From assembly GCA_963682175.1 (NCBI GenBank), contig OY821788.1, forward strand, positions 14,526,001-14,590,000: a stretch of DNA of 64,000 nucleotides, in the 5' to 3' direction. Made by a program: the position numbers and the translations under genes. This document shows positions 56,760 through 64,000 of the stretch, in pieces. This stretch comes from Triglochin maritima (taxonomy: Eukaryota > Streptophyta > Magnoliopsida > Alismatales > Juncaginaceae). The notes below the pieces were generated by a model, which was not told the DNA's origin, did not search any database, and saw nothing but the letters and a program-made list of their open reading frames with translations. Each line of letters starts with the position of its first letter. Positions within the stretch are counted from its first letter, which is position 1.

Positions 56760-57730
56760 TCAAATGAGGAGGGAAGAATCCTAGAGCTAGCGTGGGTAGT
56801 GGGTGAAGGTAGAAGCCGAATCTAGCAAGCACGACTCAAACAATGTAAGGAATTGGGTCATTAGGCTAGACGACGCCTAACTTCGAGGTCACTAGCCTCG
56901 ACGCGCCTCACCTCCCTACAATGAAGACCAAAATGCCCAGCAAGTGATACCAGATCCAGAGATCCAGTACCTCCTACCATCGACAAGGTAGGCAACGCCA
57001 ATCATGCCATGACAGTCTAAACTAGATTACTCTCCTAGTGCGTCCGAAATCCTAGGGCCAATGTCTACTTGCTTTTAGTTAAGGCTTGATTAAGATTGAT
57101 TTTTGGGGCGAAGGAAAGGGTGATGAAATCCCCCACCTTATCTTTTATGGGACAACCACTCTTTAGTAGCGTTTTGATCCTAAATCTAGCAATCAACGCT
57201 CCAATCAAACGCTCAACTCACTCTTGTCATGATGCAATTCCTACTAACTAATGCATGGTTATACAAGATGCATGAATGAGTGTAGGAAATGCGTACCTCA
57301 CGCCAACGCTCAACAACTGAAAATAAAGCTAAAATAAAAGACAACTACGTGCCTAAGTCAAGTACATGATGCGTGACCTAAACAAGTAAGAATGTCTAGT
57401 CTTTTGCCTTGGAGTTTAAGGCCAAGTTGATTAATGAGGATTGGTTTAATGATCTGGGAGCAAACTAGAAGTCACAGCATGTAAAATAGTGCTCCCAGAT
57501 AACTACAATGAAAGAACAAACTACCAGAACAAAAATTAAGGTTGAAGACACTCACCAGGCCGCCAATTGGCGGTCCCAGACCGCTGATTGGCGGTCACTG
57601 TTGAGTTTTTCGCTCTCCAATTTCTCCAGTCACCTCCCCTTGATCCCCAGGATCCCTGAAACCAACAAAAACTAAAAACAAAAAATTAAAACCAGTCGAA
57701 TCGTCCAAACCAAAGTCTGGACAGAGCACC
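56760..57730 (-). other. Leader of the Athila-like element
   Basis: Matches array positions about 3605-4578: gctagcgtggg, gacgacgcctaacttcgaggtcac, gggtgatgaaatcccccacc, and twin palindromes at 57560-57596. No ORF of note. Confidence 0.75.
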
Positions 57731-57748
57731 TCCCCGGCAACGGCGCCA
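57731..57748 (-). other. Primer-binding site for tRNA-Asp (perfect)
   Basis: The plus strand equals the last 18 bases of plant tRNA-Asp(GUC) with CCA; 6 bp from the LTR at 57755. Confidence 0.92.
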
Positions 57749-57754
57749 AAAACT

Positions 57755-59303
57755 TGATTGATTTGTTTTATATTAAACCGCAAGTGCACGGCCGCGTTGA
57801 AGCGGTGCAAATACGGGTCGATCCACAGGAAGGTGTGTCGAATTTTGGTTTGTTCGAAGGCGAGTGGTAAAGAAAGGAGAGAAAGGATTGATTACACTAA
57901 ACTACACTACAATGCAAAAAGGAAATGGAAGATAAGCAATAAAACTAAACCCCATAGGGGGTAGAGAAATAATGTGAATATAAAGATGTGTGTGTGTGTG
58001 TTCAATTATGCTCCTCACAACATGTAGTGCATGAAATCATAAAACTAAATCCAACTTTGCCTCCACATGAAATAAGATAAGATCATATCATTAAAACATA
58101 CAAGACAATAATTGGAATGAAGCTCAATGAACTCATGTATAAAGACTAGACCCTACTATGCCTCCACATGAATTAAGATAACACATTATCATTAAAACAT
58201 ACAAGACATTAACCAAGGTAAGGCCAACAAGAGTACATACACTACAAATTTTGTTTCCAATATTAATTCCATCCATATCCTCACCTTATCATTTCCCATA
58301 AAATAGGTCCACTAATCTAAGCATAAGCTAAACTTCATTCAAGAGCATTAACATATCAAAGATAAGAGTGAAATCCCATTAGATTGTTTTGGAAATAATA
58401 TAAGGCTCAAGGGATAAAGATAACACAGACCTAATACACCACATGATCATATGACATATTTCTCCACCCCCAAATGGGGATGGAACTACTCACTAATCAT
58501 TACCCTACAACCTACATTAAAATGAAACATTCTACTGAAATAAAATTATACTAAGAAAGCAAGAAATATTAAAGAAACTAAAATGACATAAAACAAAACA
58601 AGCATGCAAGCATATTAAAGGAAATTAAACTAGGAAAGAAACAACACAACTAAAGGAAAACATCTATTATTACTCACTCAATTAAAAGTAGCCTCTCTCC
58701 ACCAGGGTTTTTGCTTCAAGGCTTGAACTCCTAGTAGAGAGGATGGCGACCAAGAGAGTGATGAGGTACATGAGAGGAGGGAGAGTTCTATTTATAGCCA
58801 TAGAAAAAGGTAATCCGGGACAATCCGCCGGTATGGGACTAAACAAATACCAAAAATAGCCTAAACAAACACTAATACATGTGCACACGAAATCTTAGCG
58901 GATCAGGAGAGATCCAGACCGCCAATTAGCGGTCTACAGGATCCGGATTCATCTGGTTTTTATTCTGGGCTTTTCTTGATGTATTTGTTGGTCTTGGATG
59001 CATCTACTTCGCTTGTTGGAGCTCCGACCCGAATATAATTGCCAAAATACTCCCCATGATGGTGTGGAGTTTTCTGTTTTGCTCTTTGGTCCTTCTGTCT
59101 TATGTTCACGTCCTTCTCCCTTGCATCTTAGTCCCCAGGTCTCACAATTCAGTCCCTTTTCCTATCTTTTAGGTCCTTTCATGCCTCTTCTCATCAAACC
59201 TCTTTATTTCTGAAATTCAAACATAAAACTCGTCACGTAGCATTGCTTAGGTGTAAGATAATGGATATAAGATACAAATATAAGCATGAAATGATGTCAA
59301 TCA
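57755..59303 (-). repeat. 5' LTR of the Athila-like element
   Basis: TGATTGATTTG to TCAATCA. TATA box (minus) at 58789-58796; palindrome gaccgccaattagcggtc at 58917-58934 with one mismatch. Confidence 0.9.
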
Positions 59304-59308
59304 TACGT

Positions 59309-60230
59309 GTATGCCTTTCTAGAATGTACCTAGTACACCCAGCCAGAGTGAACTTCTCTGGTAGATGAGTGTGGTGAAGACCTCAACGAGGACACCTTGG
59401 TGACTCTTAGAGAAGGTCCCCCCACATCCCAGGTCGAAGCGGTAGATGTCTACACCAATGAAATGGTATGTGTCATTTTAAACCCTTAAAAATAAAATGT
59501 GTCCTTTCAAAACAAGAAATTTATCCTTTGAAACACACCTTTGTCCTTTGAAGGACAAGATTGAGCTTAGGAGAACACCTTTGTCCTTTGAAGGAAATTT
59601 GTCCTTCGAATTTTCACTCCATTCATTAACAATTCACTATCCTGATAACATTACATGATATTAAACAGGAGAAAATGATGATCTTGACTTGATTGGTGGA
59701 GAAGAATAAGAAGCACAAGATGAGTCAAGGGAGGAAGAGGAAAAAAATAAAATGGAAGAGGAGGAAGAAAAGGCAAGAAAAGAAGCAGAGGAGAGGGATA
59801 GAAAGGAAGAGGAGAAGGCAATAAAAGAAGCTGAGGGGGCAAAGAAGAGGAGAAGATAAGGAAAGAAGCAGAAGAGAGAAACAGAAGGGAAGGGGAGAAG
59901 GCAAGGAAAGAAGCAGAAGAGAGAAACAGAAGGGAAGAGGAGAAGGCAAGGAAAGAAGCAGACGAGAGAAAGAGAAAGAGAAAGGAAGACGAGAAGGAAA
60001 GTCAAGAAGCAGAGGAAGACAAAGACAAAGGAAGAGGAGATGGAAATGAAAGAAGCAGAGGAGGAGAGGAAGAAGAGAAGGCAAGACATGTAAAGACAAG
60101 AAGAGATCCCTAGAAAAAGAAAATACGGAAGGAAAGAAGCTAAGGGAAGAGAGGAGATGACATAACAGTCTCAAGAAGAGCGAGTTGGATGAGAAGAATA
60201 AGAAGAAGAACGAGAAAAAAGAAAGATAGT
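59309..60230 (+). pseudogene. Glu/Lys/Arg-rich repeat segment of the interrupted gene
   Basis: 59309-59480 is non-coding or decayed; 59500-59600 has palindromic tcctttgaagga motifs. From about 59690 to 60230 the plus strand encodes almost only Glu, Lys, Arg and Ala. A 45-bp unit (15 residues, KEAEERNRREEEKAR) is repeated at about 59852, 59897 and 59942 and in looser form around. The composition predicts a long single helix. Frameshifts break it. The Ser/Phe/Leu-rich minus-strand frames here are its mirror. Probably the linker between the PMD-like part (46729) and the peptidase-like part (60430). Confidence 0.45.
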
Positions 60231-60419
60231 ACAAATAAGTTAAGAGTCAATCGTGGAGAAGAGACTCAAATTCGATGGAAATCAAATTACAGCAAAACAA
60301 GACAAATTTTCTCCAACAAATTTAATGTAAGTTTAAATGAAAACATCGACATGGAATTCATGGTAGGGTTGACCAATGCAGAAAATAATGTACTTCTGAA
60401 ACAAAATGAGGAATAGGCA

Positions 60420-60938
60420 GAAAAGAATATGTCTACTGCAAGGAACTTATCCAGGTGAGGCGAGGGGATCTAAAGGATCTAATATCGATCAACGGACGTA
60501 AGTAAATTTCATTTTCTGAGTTCATTTCTTTTTAAGCTCCAAAAATATGAAGTTAATGTTACTAATTTTCTTGAACAATTAATAGACGCGTTGGTAGATG
60601 TGTTGGAGCAAAGGCAGAAGATGGGATGCTATCTACGGAAGGTGATCATGATTCCAAACGTCGCCACCCAAGCCATCTTGTCCGGACAATTTGATTTGGT
60701 TGTAAATTACGTAGATCCTAGACTAAAATACTGGGACCCAAAGGACTCGATGATTGCCCAACCACTGTTATATTTAAGACACTTTACATTGCTGATCATG
60801 GATGGGAGAACAGAAATATTAACCCAACTAAACAACATTCCACGGTTAGTCGGAGACAACAAAGAAGTAGCGGGTGTCCACAAAAATGCAGCACATACTA
60901 TGACCAAATTCTGGAGATTCTGCCTAAAAATGGATTAA
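60420..60938 (+). pseudogene. Ulp1-like (C48) cysteine-peptidase segment with one intron
   Basis: Exon A: a frame with RRGDLKDLISING up to 60494; then gtaagtaaa ... aattaatag with gt/ag ends (about 60496-60586); exon B continues in frame as ALVDVLEQRQKMG to the stop at 60936. The RGDLKDL...ALVDVLEQR pattern fits the start of plant Ulp1-type peptidase domains, and LRHFTLLIMD resembles the strand with the catalytic His (H-W-x-L). The Asp and Cys motifs (SCGVF) are not found, so it is inactive or misassigned. Ulp1 enzymes remove SUMO; transposon-borne relatives have unknown roles. Confidence 0.42.
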
Positions 60939-60959
60939 GAGCTGACCTACGAAAGACAA

Positions 60960-61360
60960 ACATGTGAATGCTAAGCACCGAATAGCATCGACTGTGCAAT
61001 GTATGTCATGCATTGGATCATATGCTTGATGTTGGACGTACATTCCACTATGGAGATGGATGGCAAATATCTACACTTGGTCAGCGGTGAACTGGCAATG
61101 TGTTTGCTTCGGGACTCCAAATTCAAAGGCTAGATGTTGTTATAGATTTAGGATACTTTTCAACTCATACAAAAAAAAAATTATTGAACACTAATTAATT
61201 TGTATAAAAAAATTAGTTTACCTGATGTTGGTAAACTTTTGTATTATTCGACACTAATTTTATTCAATTGTTGTAATCTTTAATGGTTTGAACAATACAC
61301 TTATGTCCTCTTGTATCAATGTATGATTTCCTACTTATATACCAATAAACTTATTCACTT
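60960..61360. other. No recognised gene
   Basis: AT-rich after 61140; possibly the 3' flank of the Ulp1-like gene. Confidence 0.4.
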
Positions 61361-61364
61361 TGAG

Positions 61365-61660
61365 AAGGTCACTTGTGTCCATGGTGGGACAAGCTTGTTC
61401 TTTGAAAGTAATGGTATTTCGTAGCATGCATACGTGTCCTTCGTGGGACAAGTTTGTCCTTCAAAGGATATGATCCTTTGAGCACGTATGGTGTCCTTTG
61501 AAGGACACATACGTATAGAGCATGCATCCATGTCCTTCAACGGACACGAATTTACTTCGAAGTACACGGTTGTTTGGAGTACACATAAGTGTCCTTCGAG
61601 GGACGGGTTTTCCTTTGAAGGACACGGACCTAGGAATCCATGCCCACTTTTCCTTTTCCT
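61365..61660. repeat. Array of palindromic TGTCC-n6-GGACA units
   Basis: Units such as tgtccttcgtgggaca, tgtccttcaaagga, tgtcctttgaaggaca, tgtccttcaacggaca and tgtccttcgagggac appear at about 61436, 61457, 61490, 61530 and 61591. Each is an inverted repeat with a 4-6 bp centre. The same unit occurs near 59537-59590 and, in decayed form, in the other GGACA tracts. Dense inverted short repeats are typical of subterminal regions of CACTA transposons; that origin is an inference. Confidence 0.6.
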
Positions 61661-61671
61661 TTCTCAACGTT

Positions 61672-61835
61672 TGAGGTTGGAAATCAATAATAAGCAAAAA
61701 ACCCATCGTATCCGATCTACCAAAAAACTTTCAGTTTACCGAAATGTGCTACACCGACGACCGAACACATATTGGTCCACTGATATCACTAACTAGAATC
61801 ACCAGTTCGGACAACCGAAATCTTGTAGACGTTCT
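61672..61835. repeat. Dispersed ~160-bp repeat, copy 2
   Basis: Matches 44540-44705 in the same orientation (gaggttggaaa, aacccatcgtat, gtgctacac, gaacacatattggtccac, tcactaactagaatcacca). Confidence 0.6.
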
Positions 61836-61944
61836 ATATGGATATCCTTTTTTAACACGTTCTATTTTTTAATAACGGAACATATATAACACGCCGAATA
61901 TTATGTTAACTGTCGATGTGAGATGCCCTTTTTATAAGAAGTTA

Positions 61945-62175
61945 CGACGATGTTGTGCTTTAAAGGAGTAAAAGACACTCGATTTCAATGGACAAATTTG
62001 CCCTTTAAAGGACACGTGTCCTTTACAGGACATAAGTTACCTTTGTTAGGATAGAATTTTTTAGGACACGTGGGTCCTTTAAAATAGGAGTATGTTATTT
62101 GTGGACACACTCGATTTTTAAAGGACGGACTTGGGGTTTACAAGACATATTTGTGGGATTTAAAAGACAACATTT
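61945..62175. repeat. GGACA tract with an 18-bp perfect palindrome
   Basis: Includes AAAGGACACGTGTCCTTT at 62007-62024, with a central CACGTG (G-box core), and cctttacagg, ggacacgtgggtcc and aaaggacgg nearby. Confidence 0.6.
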
Positions 62176-62207
62176 GTAAGTCATTTTCACTTTAAGTTTT
62201 AACTTCA

Positions 62208-63840
62208 CTACAAGTAATTTTCATTTGCGCACCAGGAATTTTTGCCCCACATGGAACCGCCTGAGTTGTGCCTCCTAATTTCCTGTTTTTTCCCCAAGCA
62301 TTCCTGACCTACCATGACCATCCTCTATAACGCACACCGACTTGGTCTCTCCAGAGCAGGCATCAACCACCCTAAACCCTCAATCCATCCCCTCTAACCA
62401 ATCCTGACCATTCGCGACCAGGTAAATGGCTTCCAACATACAGACCAACCAGCCAAAGGCAAACAGTAAGAAAAATTGTCGACGATAAAAGTGATAGTGA
62501 CATGAAAGAGAGTCATACCCACGAAGCTACAATTATGTTGGAGTTTTAGAAAAAAAATTCAACAACAAGGTCCATTCCCGTGGAGTTTGATTCTTACTTG
62601 GAGCCTACCAAAGAAAACAAAGATTATTGGATAAGTTATATAGGTACTCTGGCAAAAAACAAAGTGTGTATTTGTACTGCCAAGTGTTCAATGGTGGATG
62701 AATCATTGAAAGAGCAAATTTGGAAAAAAAGCAATGTTTATTTCATTACTATCTAGATTTTCTTTAAAGTTAATTCCTTTCTTTACAGGTTTTTATCTAA
62801 ACAATACAATTTCTTTACATATTTTTATCTAATCAATACTACTTTTTTTATTTCGTGTTGTTGAAAAAAATCATTTTCCAATCAACTAAAGAGTTGAAAA
62901 AAAGTTGATATGGTTTGTGGGTACTTGATGGAAGGATTTCAAAACAAAGTTGACATCAAATTTCATTTTTGGAAAGTATAAGGATCGAGATCCATGGAAA
63001 ATTTATAATTTTATTACTCAGACGACATAGGTTAAATTCAAAAGCTCAAGGTTAACTCCAGAATGTTTTGTAAAATATACATTCATACTTCATTCACACA
63101 TCAAAATGTTGAATATGATAACTAATCTATTTTTTGGTTGTTAAGAACTACGAGTGCTCAACCAAGAATGACAATCAAAGAAAAAGTTTCCACACAAATT
63201 GTCGCGGGGGGATACCGTAAAGGGAGAAGACAATTATGATCGAAAAGGTAGCCAAAAAAGGCAGGAAGTTTTAAAGTATGGTTTGAGCAAAGCACAAGCT
63301 AATAATTTGGCTGCTCCATCTCTCCCACCTAGACAAGATGAATGGAAGAGAGCATGCGTTACTCTGGACGGGAGTTACATTAACTTTGAGTCGGCAAAGG
63401 TTGCAACAAAAATTGTAAGTGGTTACATTTACTTCTTGTGTTTCATTTACTACATAATTAATTAATTAATAAAATAGTGTTTAACATTTGGTAATGATAT
63501 AGTTTCTTAGATTCTTGTGTTTTGTAATAGGACGAACTTACACTGCAAGCTTTCCAATGTGGATTTCTTTCAGAGATCAGAAAAGATATTTTGACTGTAG
63601 ACCTGGGCAAAGAGGAGCATGTTGACAAGTACATGGTGTCAGTAGTTGAATAGGACTACGACAATAGTTTGGGTCATCCTCCATAAACCGTAGTAGGAAA
63701 GGAATTCCCACGGATTGCAAGGAAAAGGGCCATACTCTTCAAGAACAAATGGTTGTGGTACTTAATAAATTAAGTGCATTACCTGATATGACCACAGATA
63801 TTCCAACACCACGAAGTATTGTGGGAAGTGTGAATCCTTA
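62208..63840 (+). pseudogene. En/Spm-type (Transposase_24/Ptta) transposase gene relic
   Basis: A possible transposon tip cactacaag stands at 62206-62214. Coding pieces: ATGGCTTCCAAC at 62427 (short frame); PVEFDSYLEPTKEN with YIGTLAKNK and LKEQIWKK (62575-62740); then LSKAQANNLAAPSLPPRQDE with WKRACVTLDG (63280-63370), an intron with gtaagt at 63416 and ag before 63531, and DELTLQAFQCGF with LSEIRKDILTVDLGKEEH (63531-63625), ending in stops. Order and wording fit the plant Ptta/En/Spm transposase family. Several frameshifts and stops make it non-functional. Confidence 0.68.
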
Positions 63841-64000
63841 AGATGAACACCCAATTCCAATCCAAGAGGAAAAAAGTAGAAATAATAAAGAAGGCAATGT
63901 TATTACCTTTGAATTTCATAACTGCCTAATTGTAGATATATTGCTCATGTTGTTTTGTTCTAATAATATTTCTTTGTGTTTCAAGAATAAGGATAGTGTT
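63841..64000. other. Window end, nothing recognised
   Basis: Short AT-rich stretch; may still be part of the transposase relic. Confidence 0.3.

Larger units (their letters stand above)
47776..59308 (-). mobile_element. Athila-like LTR retrotransposon with gag-protease remnants and nested insertions
   Basis: LTRs at 47781-49328 and 57755-59303 (1,548 and 1,549 bp), ends TGATTGA/TCAATCA, flanked by tacgc (47776-47780) and tacgt (59304-59308), a 4/5 target duplication. Minus-strand order: 5' LTR, perfect tRNA-Asp primer site, leader with twin palindromes, gag core, zinc knuckle, protease, C-terminal domain, non-coding region, polypurine tract, 3' LTR. Reverse transcriptase, RNase H and integrase are absent. 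It is the same family as the array at 1-23552 but older, judging by visible LTR differences and many stops. Two solo LTRs lie inside. Confidence 0.88.

Noticed and set aside
59651..60234. Minus-strand ORFs rich in Ser, Phe and Leu that look like membrane proteins
   Set aside because: They are the reverse strand of a Glu/Lys/Arg-rich repeat; GAA/GAG/AAG codons read backwards give TTC/CTC/CTT. The plus-strand repeat is the better reading.
1..64000. rRNA, tRNA genes, CRISPR arrays, bacterial-type operons
   Set aside because: None seen. The tRNA-like stretches at 4579, 10388, 16197, 21984 and 57731 are primer-binding sites of 18 bp only.

Overview
This window is plant (angiosperm) nuclear DNA, intergenic and packed with transposable elements. 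The evidence is LTR retrotransposons with plant-type primer-binding sites (tRNA-Asp for Athila-like Ty3/gypsy elements, initiator tRNA-Met for a Ty1/copia element), plant-type transposase relics (hAT, En/Spm) and no intact host gene. I cannot name the species. No rRNA, tRNA gene or CRISPR array is visible.

Region 1 (1-23552) is a tandem array on the minus strand: one partial and four whole copies of a 1.5-kb LTR alternate with four copies of a 4.26-kb internal region (period 5,808-5,809 bp, one unit 5,788 bp). The copies differ by only scattered SNPs and tiny indels. Each internal region has a tRNA-Asp primer-binding site, one intact 509-codon Gag-derived ORF with a CCHC zinc knuckle, and a polypurine tract. 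None has protease, reverse transcriptase, RNase H or integrase, so this is a non-autonomous TR-GAG-like element that multiplied as a head-to-tail array sharing LTRs.

Region 2 (23553-47200) is a mosaic of relics: a Sirevirus-like copia element with perfect 5-bp target duplications (25798-30418), a solo LTR (32890-34826) inside a duplicated repeat, a GRF-type zinc-finger gene family (one nearly whole copy, two relics), a hAT transposase pseudogene (37857-39178), and a rearranged piece of the region-1 family that contains two LTR fragments in inverted orientation (40923-44235).

Region 3 (46729-60960) looks like one plus-strand gene or transposon ORF set (plant-mobile/DUF1985-like domain, coiled coil, Glu/Lys-rich repeats, Ulp1-like peptidase). 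It is split by an 11.5-kb minus-strand Athila-like element (47781-59303) related to the array, which itself holds two solo LTRs. That element still has the Gag core and a broken protease, so it shows what the array element lost. Region 4 (61365-63840) has palindromic TGTCC/GGACA repeats and a broken En/Spm-type transposase.

Two regulatory patterns stand out. First, the palindrome GACCGCCAATTGGCGGTC, which contains two divergent E2F-like ATTGGCGG sites, lies upstream of the TATA box in every LTR of the Athila-like family and recurs in the leader. Second, CGGTCGACCG palindromes come in pairs about 19-22 bp apart in three otherwise unrelated loci.
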